From the NCBI GenBank assembly GCA_003094535.1, contig NATV01000095.1, positions 1 through 43,672 on the forward strand: a stretch of 43,672 nt of DNA, in the 5' to 3' direction. Within the stretch, counting starts at the first letter, position 1. Each line of letters opens with the position of its first letter. Of this stretch, positions 16,720 to 25,740 are shown piece by piece. The translations under genes and the position numbers were made by a program. The DNA is from a gamma proteobacterium symbiont of Ctena orbiculata. GTDB taxonomy: Bacteria > Pseudomonadota > Gammaproteobacteria > Chromatiales > Chromatiaceae. The notes beneath the pieces were generated by a model that worked only from the letters and a program-made list of their open reading frames with translations, searched no databases and was not told the DNA's origin.

Positions 16720-18626
16720 AGCTGTTTTCCGAGCAGCATCGGCCCGCCGCAAAGGATTCAGCCTCGGCAGATCACCGCTATCACACGACGGCGTTTATAG
16801 TCAGTTGCGTCGTCGTCTGCTGCCTGGCGGGAGAGTTTCTCTGGCAGGCGCCATCGGCGGATCAGCTGGCGACCCTCACCTTGGCCGCCTATTATGCCCT
16901 GATACGGTTGATCCAGCTCATTACGCTGGGTAGATCCTATCATCGCCCCCTGCTGCTTCATGGGCCGCTGCTGGTTTTCGATCAAATCTATCTGGCCGCC
17001 CTGGCAATGTCAGGGCTGTCTGTCTATGTAGTCGTGCCTCTCAGCGGCCTGCTGCTCTACATGACCAGATCCCTGGGCGTGCATCATCTGATCATTGCCA
17101 TACCAGCGGCATTCGTTTCAATCCTTCTCTCCCTTGCCAGCTTTTCAAGCTTGCAATTGGAGTGGCATGCCGCGGTCGCCGCGGCATTGGTCGTGGTAAT
17201 AGGAGCCAGCCTCAATTCAACCTTGCCACTACTCATGACTGGCTTCAGAAAACAAGCGTTGTCAAACGACGATACAACACAGGACGAGGAGCTTCAGAAT
17301 CCCGGGCATAGCCCGCGGCAGGAGGACCATTTCGTCACCCCTGTCGCAGAAGCGGGAGGACTGCGCATCCTGATAATCTCGAATAATGATGAACGACTGG
17401 CTCTCCTCTCTGACCATCTCAATGATTGGGGTTACGACTACACCATCAGCAAAAATTGCGTTCAGGCATTCAGGCACATGCTTTCGCGCAGCCAGGTTGA
17501 CAGGTTTGTCTCCTATACGACACTTATCGTCGATCAACATGGATTGGACCTTGATCCCCTCTCCCTGGCGCAGCTGATTCAGGATGAGGAAAAGCTCGAT
17601 GGTTTGCGGCTGATCTGTTACAAGAGCCCTTCCGCCGTCCACTCTTCATCTCAGCAGCTGATCCAGGCGGGATATACCACCCTCCTCGATAGCGCGCTCA
17701 ACAAAGCCCAACTCTTCGACGCCCTTCACGGGAAACAGCAGCAATTTCCTGATTCGGTCAATATCGTCAGCCTCTCGGAACACAGAGCGAACAAACACAG
17801 CCGGGCAAAAAAAGGTATTATCCTGCTTGCCGATGCCGCTTCATCTGAACGAACCGCACTCAGCAAGCTGTTGATCCAGGCAGGCTATCAGGTGCGCATG
17901 GCTGACGATGGCGATCAGACGCTTGACGCCCTCGATGAGCAGCCGATCGATCTTGCCGTCGTCAATATCAAACTCTCTATCATGAGCGGCACCCAGGTGC
18001 TCAAACTGCATCGCTTCACCACACCCTACAAGCAGTGGGTGCCCTTCGTGTTCCTGAGTGATGAAAACAATGCGGAAACCCTGCGCCTCTGCCGCTCGAT
18101 CGGAGTACAGGCCTGCCTCTTCAAACCTGTGGCAGCCAAGGACCTGCTGGAGTTGATCCCAACCCTGCTTACCCATCATCGATCAACCACGCGGGCAACA
18201 AAATACAAGCCCAATCCGTCCGTAGAAAGCAATGTGACACGTTTTCAGCATGCCAATCTGCTCGATCACATGACACTGCTACGCCTGGAGCGGCTTGACA
18301 GCGGCATCGCTTTCATTAACGACCTATACAAAATTTTCGAGGCTGAAGGGGCGTTCATACTGCGCACCTTGCGGCAGGCCGTGGAGAGAAAACAGTTCGG
18401 CCAATTTATCGACCAGGCACAAATATTGTTGGACAGCGCAGGCCAGCTTGGTGCATTTGCACTCTATGATCTCAGCAGACAGGCAACCAAGTTACGGGCG
18501 CATGAATTTGAGTATAGAGGCCAAGAAGTATTCGAAGAGTTGGAAAGGACCTTCAACCTGACCTTGCAAGCCTATACACACTATCTATCTCAACGTGCCG
18601 CGGCGCTGCAAAGAGACCGGAATTAG
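16716..18626 (+). CDS. Degenerate RpfC-like membrane protein (no kinase domain, altered REC and Hpt)
   Basis: A 636-residue protein with RpfC-like topology: about five membrane helices (residues 24-190), then two receiver-like domains (about 220-345 and 366-488) and a C-terminal Hpt-like helical bundle (about 520-625). The HisKA and HATPase domains expected between membrane part and receivers are absent; the sequence passes directly from a charged linker to LRILIISNND. The second receiver has Asn417 where the phosphoacceptor Asp belongs (LAVVNIKLSIMSG). In the Hpt motif Gln569 replaces the phospho-His (AQILLDSAGQLGAFAL, against AHAIADNASGMGAFSL in the convergent RpfC-like kinase). It therefore looks unable to carry phosphate, yet the frame is long and intact, so it is probably a scaffold or competitor for the co-translated HD-GYP protein. 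Confidence 0.85.
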   Translation: MKLFSEQHRPAAKDSASADHRYHTTAFIVSCVVVCCLAGEFLWQAPSADQLATLTLAAYYALIRLIQLITLGRSYHRPLLLHGPLLVFDQIYLAALAMSGLSVYVVVPLSGLLLYMTRSLGVHHLIIAIPAAFVSILLSLASFSSLQLEWHAAVAAALVVVIGASLNSTLPLLMTGFRKQALSNDDTTQDEELQNPGHSPRQEDHFVTPVAEAGGLRILIISNNDERLALLSDHLNDWGYDYTISKNCVQAFRHMLSRSQVDRFVSYTTLIVDQHGLDLDPLSLAQLIQDEEKLDGLRLICYKSPSAVHSSSQQLIQAGYTTLLDSALNKAQLFDALHGKQQQFPDSVNIVSLSEHRANKHSRAKKGIILLADAASSERTALSKLLIQAGYQVRMADDGDQTLDALDEQPIDLAVVNIKLSIMSGTQVLKLHRFTTPYKQWVPFVFLSDENNAETLRLCRSIGVQACLFKPVAAKDLLELIPTLLTHHRSTTRATKYKPNPSVESNVTRFQHANLLDHMTLLRLERLDSGIAFINDLYKIFEAEGAFILRTLRQAVERKQFGQFIDQAQILLDSAGQLGAFALYDLSRQATKLRAHEFEYRGQEVFEELERTFNLTLQAYTHYLSQRAAALQRDRN

Positions 18627-18659
18627 ACGCTTTACCTCAGCCACTACATGCCAACCCCG

Positions 18660-21164
18660 CTACTGGTTCCGTTGCTGCAGATAATGATGCAGCGCCTGGC
18701 AGGTCACGGTGTAGGTGGAGGATATTTTCGCCAGCATCTTTACTCCATGGCTGTCGAATTCCGGTTTTTCGATAGCGGATACTGCTGAGCAAACAGTTTT
18801 CAACGAAAAGGCTCCCATTCCCGAGGCATTGTCCGCGATCGCATGGGCGCAATCCCGGTATTGGTGCAGGTTCCCCTCCTCCAAAGAGATCTGCATATTG
18901 ACCAGCAGCTCATCGCTATCGCGAAAAAAGCTGTCCGTCATACTCTGCAGAAATCCTGGATCCTTGCTCAATTTCTCCAAATCGGCCAGGGTCTTGTGGT
19001 CGAGAACCTGGAGATCCCTCAGTGCTTCAGCCTGTCTGACGGGTTGATCCATCACAGTGTTAGCCGGGATCTTTATCTCTTCAACGCCAAGGATTCGATT
19101 CACGACCTCGAGTAGATGGGACGAACGGACAGGTTTTGTCAGATAGGCGCTCACCCCAACATCATCGCATTGCCTGATAGCATCCTTTGTTGCATTCGCA
19201 GTAATTACCATGAACGGCATCTGCTCCTGGTCTATATGCATCGCACGGTAGTGCTTGATGACTTCGATACCACCTACATCCGGCATTTGCAGATCTACAA
19301 TCGCCAGATCATATTTCTTTGCCTCCAACAGCGCGATTGCTTCCTCGCCATTGGCAACCACATCGACTAGATGGCCCTGCAATTCCAAGATCTTTTTTAC
19401 CACCTTCTGGTTGATAAGGTTGTCTTCAGCCAACAATATCCTTGATAATCTGGATTCTCTCTGCGACAGCGATTTAAAGACTTTGGTGCCGAGCCCATCC
19501 CCTCCGCTGCGCCCCTTCTTCAGCGCATAAAGTACCGCATGTTGGAGTTTCTCCGCGCTAACCGGGGTAGTTACAATCGCGGAACAACCGTCATCCTCAC
19601 CATTCCGCATAGCATCCCTGACGCAAACTATAGCGAGCCTATCCAGACTCGACTCGGCCCTGATCGCGCTGACCAGCTCCTCCACTGCAAGGCCTGCCTG
19701 ATTCTCGTCTATGATAGCGATGTCGAAAGGCACATCCATTTTTTCCGCATTCAACAACTCAAGAAAACCATCAGTGACACTGCTGCATACATTGGTAATC
19801 ACCTGCCACTCCTGGAGGTGGTCCAGAATTTGATTGTTATCTGAGTGCAGATCAGCAAACAACAGTACCTTCGCTTTATCCAGATGGACATCGTCAACCA
19901 GGAGCTTTCCCGGTAGCGCGGGCAAGTCGAACCAGAAGCGACTGCCTTCACCGAGGCGGCTTTCGACACCGATCTCCCCTCCCAGCAGCTCAACCAGCTG
20001 TTTTGTAATCGTGGTACCCAGTCCACTGCCCGATAAATGAGTGGTTGCAGCATCATCACCTTGGGTAAAGCGCTCGAAAATTCGCTGCTGCTGGGATTCC
20101 GTAATCCCGATCCCGGTATCGATCACTTCGAACAATAGCTTGGAATTTCGATGATTATCTTTTTTTGATGCACCTGGCGAGATCCGCAGGGTGACACTTC
20201 CCTTCTCGGTAAACTTGATCGCATTGTTAAGCAGATTGATCAGAATCTGCCGTAGCAGTTGCGGGTCGGTACGAACAACCAGCGGCACCGACATGTCGAT
20301 TAAATTGTTCAGCTTAATCGATTTGGCATCTGCACTTGGCTGCATCATGGCAAGGATATCATTGATGAAATGCACAATATCAAGATCTTGAATCGCTACC
20401 TCCACCTTTCCCGCCTCGATTTTCGAGAAATCGAGGATATCTTCGATCAAGCTCAGCAAGGTTTCGGCCGAAGCCTGAATCGTGCGCATCATCTCCCGCT
20501 GCTCGACGCCCATCGGGGTTCCCGCCAGGAGGTCGGTCATGCCGACAACCCCATTCAGGGGCGTACGGATCTCATGACTCATGTTCGCCAGGAATCTGCT
20601 CTTGGCCATGCTTGCCGCCTCGGCCCGCAGCTTTTCATTCTCGAGGCGCTTCAGCAGCAGCGTAACATAGAGGGAGGTTATCAATAGCCCTACCATTAGG
20701 CCTGGGCCCAATAGTTGTTGTTGGAGCCAAAACTCGTTGTTGAGTATGACGACACTGAAACCGATCATGCTGAGCCCGCTCGTCAGATAGAGCGAGCGGG
20801 TACCGAAGCGAAATCCGTTACCCAAACTGATCCAGAGATAGAAGACATAGAGCATCGCCGCACACTCGCCACCCGTCAACATTGCCCAGGTGACCATACC
20901 CACATCAAACAGCATGGTGAGTTGTCGCCGCAGATGATAGCGCAGCGGATCGATGGTAATCGCAGCCACGATGCAGAAAGCGATAAACAGATAGAGATAG
21001 GCGATATCGCAAAGCATCCGAACCTGCACATCCAACGGCGTTATGTAGCGCAGGGAGAGGCAGTAGCCAATCATCAGCGTTGCAATTGTCACGCGCACCA
21101 AAGACTGTTCCCATTCGCGGTCAGGCGCAGTCTTGAGTCGCTTGATTATCGTCTTGAGTTGCAT
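18660..21164 (-). CDS. rpfC: RpfC-like hybrid sensor histidine kinase (TM-HisKA-HATPase-REC-REC-Hpt)
   Basis: An 834-residue inner-membrane kinase. Membrane helices fill about 20-175 and include WISLGNGFRFGTRSLYL, a signature of the RpfC sensor region. The HisKA box NMSHEIRTPLNG has His at about 195. The HATPase has N-box LINLLNNAIKFTEKG, DTGIGI and GSGLG (about 300-415). A first degenerate receiver (about 430-545) is followed by an intact one with Asp near 627 (AIVDLQMPD) and LTKPV. The C-terminal Hpt has His near 774 (AHAIADNASGMGAFSL). It should relay phosphate to the RpfG-like HD-GYP regulator in response to a diffusible lipid-like signal; this is by analogy. It is convergent with the degenerate paralogue, whose stop is about 30 bp away. 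Confidence 0.92.
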   Translation of the reverse strand: MQLKTIIKRLKTAPDREWEQSLVRVTIATLMIGYCLSLRYITPLDVQVRMLCDIAYLYLFIAFCIVAAITIDPLRYHLRRQLTMLFDVGMVTWAMLTGGECAAMLYVFYLWISLGNGFRFGTRSLYLTSGLSMIGFSVVILNNEFWLQQQLLGPGLMVGLLITSLYVTLLLKRLENEKLRAEAASMAKSRFLANMSHEIRTPLNGVVGMTDLLAGTPMGVEQREMMRTIQASAETLLSLIEDILDFSKIEAGKVEVAIQDLDIVHFINDILAMMQPSADAKSIKLNNLIDMSVPLVVRTDPQLLRQILINLLNNAIKFTEKGSVTLRISPGASKKDNHRNSKLLFEVIDTGIGITESQQQRIFERFTQGDDAATTHLSGSGLGTTITKQLVELLGGEIGVESRLGEGSRFWFDLPALPGKLLVDDVHLDKAKVLLFADLHSDNNQILDHLQEWQVITNVCSSVTDGFLELLNAEKMDVPFDIAIIDENQAGLAVEELVSAIRAESSLDRLAIVCVRDAMRNGEDDGCSAIVTTPVSAEKLQHAVLYALKKGRSGGDGLGTKVFKSLSQRESRLSRILLAEDNLINQKVVKKILELQGHLVDVVANGEEAIALLEAKKYDLAIVDLQMPDVGGIEVIKHYRAMHIDQEQMPFMVITANATKDAIRQCDDVGVSAYLTKPVRSSHLLEVVNRILGVEEIKIPANTVMDQPVRQAEALRDLQVLDHKTLADLEKLSKDPGFLQSMTDSFFRDSDELLVNMQISLEEGNLHQYRDCAHAIADNASGMGAFSLKTVCSAVSAIEKPEFDSHGVKMLAKISSTYTVTCQALHHYLQQRNQ

Positions 21165-21446
21165 GACAATTGCTGCTTCCAGATAAAGAGAGTATTCACT
21201 GCATCCGTAACTCTACCCCAATAGTCTCCCTGGTGGTAAACACAGTTATTCAATCATAATGTGCGTGATCGCCGAGATTGTGAGTTTGCGTTACGCTCTC
21301 CAATCCGCCAATGCCAGATGACACCTGCCGTCCGCTGGGAGTTATATTCCCTGGATGCCGATGATACAGCGTACTAAATGGAAGTATAGTTATTTAAGGT
21401 GGGATAGCTGAATGATGCGACCGCCCGAGTCATACCCGTATTGGGC

Positions 21447-22727
21447 TTAGAGTTTACAGCTTATCTGTGCTGACGGAGTTTCGATCTCGGTGGTCAGGGT
21501 AATCGGCTCTTCTCCACTGACATGCACATCGCCGACTTTACAGCAGGCGGCATCGTCAGTCGAAGGCATCTCAAACATTACGTTTCGCAGCAAGCCCTCC
21601 ATGACCGCCCGCAAACCTCTCGCCCCGGTCCCCCGCTGGATGGCGCTTCTCGCGACCGCGGTCAAAGCGTCCGGGGTGAACTCGAGGGTCACCCCTTCGA
21701 ATTCGAACAGCTTTTGATACTGTCTGTAGAGTGCATTCTTGGGTTCAGTCAGGATTTTCACCAGCGCCTCTTCGTCGAGATCGTGCAGTGCCGTGATCAC
21801 CGGAAAGCGTCCGATGAACTCGGGAATAAGACCGAAGTGGCGCAGGTCCTCGGGCTGCACCTCTTCAAACAGCCGCAACCGGTCGTAGACCTCGCCGGTT
21901 TGTGACGGATCGACATGGAAACCTATACCTGCCTTGCCTCGGTTGAAACGTTTTTCCAGGATTGCCTGCAATCCCTCGAACGCGCCGCCGGCGATGAACA
22001 GAATGTTTTGGGTATTCATCGTCTGATCGTCGCCGTTATCCTTGCGGCCCTTGGACCCCAGCTTGACCCTCGATCCTTCAACCAGTTTCAGCAACGCCTG
22101 TTGCACCCCCTCTCCCGATACATCCCGGGTGCCATGGGAGGTCTCCCCGGAGCGTGCCAGCTTGTCGATCTCGTCGATATAGATAATGCCCCACTCGGCC
22201 AACTCCCTATTGCCATCGGCGCTGTCCAGAAGCCGGGTGAGGATGCTCTCCACGTCCTCGCCCACGTAGCCGGCCTGGGTCAGGGTGGTGGCATCGGCAA
22301 TCACGAAGGGAACCCCCACGATCCTCGCCAGGGTGCCTGCCAGCAGGGTCTTGCCGGTGCCGGAGGGCCCCAACAGCAGGATATTCGATTTCTCGATCTC
22401 CACCTGGTCGTCATCCGCTGTCATCGCTGAACTTTCGCTCTCCATGTTGAGCCGTTTGTAGTGGTTGTAGACGGCGACCGAGAGGGTCTCCTTGGCCAGA
22501 TCCTGGCCCACGATGTAGCGATCAAGCTTGTGCTTCAACTCGACCGGCTTGGGCATCCGTTTGAAGGGTTTGGTGGCGGCCCGGCGACGGCCCCAGCTGG
22601 CCACCACCCGCGACGCGAGACGTACGCAATCTTCACAGATATGTCCATCGATGCCGGCGATCAGGGGTAGATCCGCGGTCTGTTGCTGGCTGCAAAAGGA
22701 GCAGTAGGTCTTATTTGCCGTCATCAC
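21447..22727 (-). CDS. clpX: nif-operon ClpX (ATP-dependent unfoldase subunit)
   Basis: A 426-residue AAA+ unfoldase. It has an N-terminal zinc-binding domain (CSFC at about 9-12, CEDC at about 32-35), Walker A GPSGTGKT, Walker [12 protein letters not shown], pore loop GYVGEDV, sensor-1 region [10 protein letters not shown] and the [11 protein letters not shown] region, ending in a ClpB-D2-like lid. It is the last gene of nifV-cysE-TPR-nifW-nifZ-nifM-clpX, with six bases between nifM and clpX. A. vinelandii likewise has a second clpX after nifM, implicated in turnover of nitrogenase-maturation proteins. It is therefore probably a nif-dedicated paralogue and the housekeeping clpP-clpX copy should be elsewhere. 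The C-terminus (PSAQISCKL) is unlike ordinary ClpX tails. Confidence 0.93.
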   Translation of the reverse strand: MMTANKTYCSFCSQQQTADLPLIAGIDGHICEDCVRLASRVVASWGRRRAATKPFKRMPKPVELKHKLDRYIVGQDLAKETLSVAVYNHYKRLNMESESSAMTADDDQVEIEKSNILLLGPSGTGKTLLAGTLARIVGVPFVIADATTLTQAGYVGEDVESILTRLLDSADGNRELAEWGIIYIDEIDKLARSGETSHGTRDVSGEGVQQALLKLVEGSRVKLGSKGRKDNGDDQTMNTQNILFIAGGAFEGLQAILEKRFNRGKAGIGFHVDPSQTGEVYDRLRLFEEVQPEDLRHFGLIPEFIGRFPVITALHDLDEEALVKILTEPKNALYRQYQKLFEFEGVTLEFTPDALTAVARSAIQRGTGARGLRAVMEGLLRNVMFEMPSTDDAACCKVGDVHVSGEEPITLTTEIETPSAQISCKL

Positions 22728-22733
22728 GTCCCT

Positions 22734-23600
22734 CTAGGCATGTTCTCTCTTTTGCAGGCTGGCCAACCATACCTTCTGACAGTTGCGCCGATGCCGCTGC
22801 TGCAGATGCCCGCGGATGCGCGCAAAGGCCTTGGACAGGGGCGTGCATTTGGCGGGCCTTATCTTTTCGCAATAGAGCAGATGCAGGCCCAGCTCGGTTT
22901 CGACGATGTCGCTGATCCCGCCCTCCTGCATGTTGAAGAGCATGCTGTCCAGCTCTGCGTAGAGCTGGCCCCGTTTCACTTCACCCAAGCCGCCGCCTTC
23001 CATCGCCGTGGGACACTCGGAGTAGCGCTTGGCAAACTGTTCGAAGCGATTGCCTCTTCCCGCCAGTTTGTCGATCACCTGCTGCATCCGCTGGCGCGCC
23101 GCGAGCGGCGAGTTCTCCGGATAGTCGGGATTGACGGTAATCAGGATATGCCTTGCCAGACGTGTCTCCGGGGTCTCGAAACGCTGCCGGTGCATCTCGT
23201 AGAAGAGGTGGACGTCGAGGTCGTTGACATCCGCGCTGTTGGCGGAGACAAGCTGCATCACCCCGTCAAACAGCAGTTCGCGATAGAGCGCCCGCCTCAA
23301 ACCCGCTTCATTCAGACCATTGCACGCAAGATCCTCGAGCAACTCATCCTGGCCTGGATAACGCGCGCGCACCTCGTTGACCGAGTTATCGAGCTGCTGC
23401 TCGGTGACGATCACCCCGTTCGCCTCCGGCGATGCGATGACCAGCGATTCGAGTTCATAGCTCCTGCTCGCCTTGCGATGGACCTGCCGATACTCCGCTG
23501 CCTCGAGCTGACTAAGATTTTTCCGGTAGTCCTTGAGTGCGCTGCGCAGCATGTGATAGTTGAACTCCGGATCTGTATCCAGGCGCTCGGCCAAGGTCAT
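22734..23600 (-). CDS. nifM: NifM, PpiC-type peptidyl-prolyl isomerase for nitrogenase Fe protein
   Basis: A 288-residue protein with an N-terminal helical domain (about 1-140) typical of NifM and a C-terminal parvulin/PpiC rotamase domain (about 145-250): ARHILITVN, FEQFAKRYSECPTAMEGGGLGEVKRGQL and ISDIVETELGLHLLYC. NifM is needed for folding and dimer maturation of NifH in Klebsiella and Azotobacter. The start overlaps the nifZ stop (ATGA), implying translational coupling. The C-terminus is basic and rich in Arg/His/Gln (RIRGHLQQRHRRNCQK). Confidence 0.92.
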   Translation of the reverse strand: MTLAERLDTDPEFNYHMLRSALKDYRKNLSQLEAAEYRQVHRKASRSYELESLVIASPEANGVIVTEQQLDNSVNEVRARYPGQDELLEDLACNGLNEAGLRRALYRELLFDGVMQLVSANSADVNDLDVHLFYEMHRQRFETPETRLARHILITVNPDYPENSPLAARQRMQQVIDKLAGRGNRFEQFAKRYSECPTAMEGGGLGEVKRGQLYAELDSMLFNMQEGGISDIVETELGLHLLYCEKIRPAKCTPLSKAFARIRGHLQQRHRRNCQKVWLASLQKREHA

Positions 23601-24055
23601 GGCGCCTCCTCGCTCTGCGGGGAGAGAAACGCCAGGGCCGACTCGGGCACCTGCAGGGTCCGCCCGTTGACCCGGAGATGGTAGGCGGGTCCGCCGGGAT
23701 GCTCCCGCAACACCTTTTCGATCTCGGCGGCGTCACCCGGCCTGGCAATGACCTCGCCCTGGATGGCCAGGGGCAGCCTGGGGGTCACCTTGTCCCTGAA
23801 TTCGAAACGGGTCGGAACCCAGGGATCGGAGGCCGGCTGCAGCTCCTGTTCCCGGCAGCCGACGCGGCGATTGGCGTCGAGAAAATCGACCGAGTAGATC
23901 AGCTGGTCCTGGAGAAAAGTACCCACATCGCGGACGAAGCCGACACTGCCCCGGCGCACCAGCAGGCGCCCGGTGGCCTCGCCGGGATAGGTGCCGTCGT
24001 TGCGCAGGTTGCGCACCACCCGCACCTGCTCGCCATATTCAAACTTTGGGCGCAA
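23597..24055 (-). CDS. nifZ: NifZ, nitrogenase MoFe-protein maturation factor
   Basis: A 152-residue protein with the NifZ signature near the N-terminus: GEQVRVVRNLRNDGTYPG, LLVRRGSVGFVRDVGTFLQDQLIYSVDFLD. NifZ helps form the second P-cluster of the MoFe protein. The best start is a TTG at 24055 preceded by AGGTGG at six bases, which makes nifZ overlap the end of nifW by 17 bases; no ATG is available at the right place. It is followed by nifM with an ATGA overlap. The C-terminal half (about 95-150) is a longer extension than in short NifZ proteins. Confidence 0.9.
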   Translation of the reverse strand: MRPKFEYGEQVRVVRNLRNDGTYPGEATGRLLVRRGSVGFVRDVGTFLQDQLIYSVDFLDANRRVGCREQELQPASDPWVPTRFEFRDKVTPRLPLAIQGEVIARPGDAAEIEKVLREHPGGPAYHLRVNGRTLQVPESALAFLSPQSEEAP

Positions 24056-24389
24056 CGGTTTCCACCTGCCGGGTCAGATCGGGCAGCGGCACCTTGACGC
24101 TGACCGGCTCATGCCTATGAAAGACCTTGAACACCTTCTCGGTCAGCGCGTCCGACGTGACGAAGTCGTGATAGGCGCTGTCGAGCATGCCGGCATAGAG
24201 GGCATGTTTCTCCTCATCGCTCCCGGGCATCTCCTCGACGCCGTCGAGATAGTCGTGAAAGCGCTGCAGGATATGCAGGCGATTCACATGGACCACCGAC
24301 GCATCGTAGGCAATGCCGAAGTAGTCGAGAAAGTCCTCGGCACTGCTGAGCTCATCCATATCGAGGTCGAACTCGCTCTCGTTCATCAT
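24039..24389 (-). CDS. nifW: NifW, nitrogenase stabilising/protective protein
   Basis: A 116-residue protein matching NifW: ELSSAEDFLDYFGIAYDASVVHVNRLHILQRFHDYL is the family's conserved N-terminal half, and AYHDFVTSDALTEKVFKVF the second. NifW associates with the MoFe protein and is linked to protection from oxygen or to its maturation. AGGAGAGACG directly before the ATG at 24389 supports the start. It lies 17 bp after the TPR-like gene and overlaps nifZ. Confidence 0.93.
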   Translation of the reverse strand: MMNESEFDLDMDELSSAEDFLDYFGIAYDASVVHVNRLHILQRFHDYLDGVEEMPGSDEEKHALYAGMLDSAYHDFVTSDALTEKVFKVFHRHEPVSVKVPLPDLTRQVETVAPKV

Positions 24390-24406
24390 CGTCTCTCCTG
24401 GTTCGG

Positions 24407-24931
24407 TTAATGGGTTGCCAATCCGGTTTCATTTCCGATGGCGTTTTTCGCCACTTCGAGCAAGGCCTGGGCACCCAGGCGGTCCTTGGCGTCGAGTTCC
24501 GCCACCTTCTGCAGCCGCTCGAGGGCCGACTGATAGCGGCCCAGGCGCAATTCGAGATAACCGGCGCCCTTCAGCGCCAGCATGTAGAAGCGGATCATGG
24601 TCATGGAGATCATCACCCCGCTGCCGATCCCCGGCTCGGTGAGCTGGCGCCAATCCTCGGGCAGATCCAGGCGCCTGCCGATCACCTTCAACACCCGCTC
24701 CGCCACCAGCAGGGACTCCTTGAGCCGGTGCTGGTAGTAGTAGAAGCGGTAGAGGGCGACCAGCACCATCGGGTGCTCCGGCTCGAGGAGATAGGCCCGC
24801 AACAGCGCGCCCTCCGCCGCATCCGTGCCGTACTCCTCCGAGGCCCGCTGCAGGCACTGTTTCGCCTCCTCGTCGATCGCCTCGTCGAAGTAGAGCTCCT
24901 CGCTGTCGAAGGCCAGCAGATCGATGCTCAT
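24407..24931 (-). CDS. TPR-like helical protein of the nif operon
   Basis: A 174-residue cytosolic protein of alternating helices. Two tetratricopeptide-like stretches are visible: [39 protein letters not shown] (about 45-83) and [32 protein letters not shown] (about 115-147). The ATG overlaps the cysE stop (ATGA), placing it firmly in the nif operon. I recognise no named Nif protein. A scaffold role in nitrogenase assembly is a guess from the fold type and position. Confidence 0.8.
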   Translation of the reverse strand: MSIDLLAFDSEELYFDEAIDEEAKQCLQRASEEYGTDAAEGALLRAYLLEPEHPMVLVALYRFYYYQHRLKESLLVAERVLKVIGRRLDLPEDWRQLTEPGIGSGVMISMTMIRFYMLALKGAGYLELRLGRYQSALERLQKVAELDAKDRLGAQALLEVAKNAIGNETGLATH

Positions 24932-25740
24932 GATCGGTCCGCCTCCCGGGTTTCAGGGCGAGGCGGCTCGCAGACCAGCTTGGCATTGCAGCGGTTGCAT
25001 TCATCCTCCGGAAGCTCGCCGCCTGGGATACAGCCGTGGACGCCCACCTCCTGTTCCAGCAGGCGGATGCGCTCGAGCAGACAGCCGATGGCGTCGGCCA
25101 CCGGGTCGGGTATCAGATGGTGGTTGAGATCGATCCCGTGGATGCCGTCGGTCATGCTGCGGCTCGAGGTCACCACCTTGCCCGGGATGCCGACCACGGT
25201 CTTGCCCGCCGGCACCGGGGTGATCACCACCGAGTTGGCCCCGACCCGCGCCTGGTCACCGATCTCGATGGGCCCGAGGATCTTGGCGCCGGCGCCCACC
25301 ACCACCCGGTCGCCCAGGGTGGGATGGCGCTTGCCCTTGTTCCAGGAGACGCCGCCGAGGGTGACGCCGTGGTACAGGGTGACGTCGTCCCCCACCTGGG
25401 CGGTCTCGCCGATCACCACCCCGGCGCCGTGGTCGATGAAGAAGCGGCGGCCGATGGTGGCGCCGGGATGGATATCGATGCCGGTCCAGATCCGGCCGAT
25501 GTAGGCGATCAGCCGGGGCAGATAGCGCCGGCCCCGGCGCCATAACCGGTTGGCCATGCGATAGAGCAGGATGGCGTGGACCCCCGGATAGGTGGTCATG
25601 ATCTCGAAGCGGGTGCGCGCCGCCGGATCGCGTTCGAAAACACAGCGGATATCCTCGCCGACCAGCCGCCAGAGAGCGAGGGATTGTTCCGGGCGCTCGA
25701 TTTCCGCTACCGCCTCATTGTTCATCATTGACGCATCCAT
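24928..25740 (-). CDS. cysE: nif-associated serine O-acetyltransferase with Cys-rich tail
   Basis: A 270-residue enzyme making O-acetylserine for cysteine synthesis, the sulfur source for NifS. A helical N-terminal domain is followed by left-handed beta-helix hexapeptide repeats (about 92-190) with the typical [43 protein letters not shown]. After the catalytic domain there is an unusual tail with Cys in [21 protein letters not shown], i.e. C-x11-C-x2-C-x5-C, which could bind metal. Alternative starts at 25728 and 25725 overlap the nifV stop (ATGATGA) and would suit translational coupling; the ATG at 25740 is the longest choice. Confidence 0.92.
   Translation of the reverse strand: MDASMMNNEAVAEIERPEQSLALWRLVGEDIRCVFERDPAARTRFEIMTTYPGVHAILLYRMANRLWRRGRRYLPRLIAYIGRIWTGIDIHPGATIGRRFFIDHGAGVVIGETAQVGDDVTLYHGVTLGGVSWNKGKRHPTLGDRVVVGAGAKILGPIEIGDQARVGANSVVITPVPAGKTVVGIPGKVVTSSRSMTDGIHGIDLNHHLIPDPVADAIGCLLERIRLLEQEVGVHGCIPGGELPEDECNRCNAKLVCEPPRPETREADRS

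Noticed and set aside
22683-23684. Plus-strand frame of 333 codons over nifM
   Set aside because: Antisense shadow of nifM and clpX; the minus-strand genes are certain.
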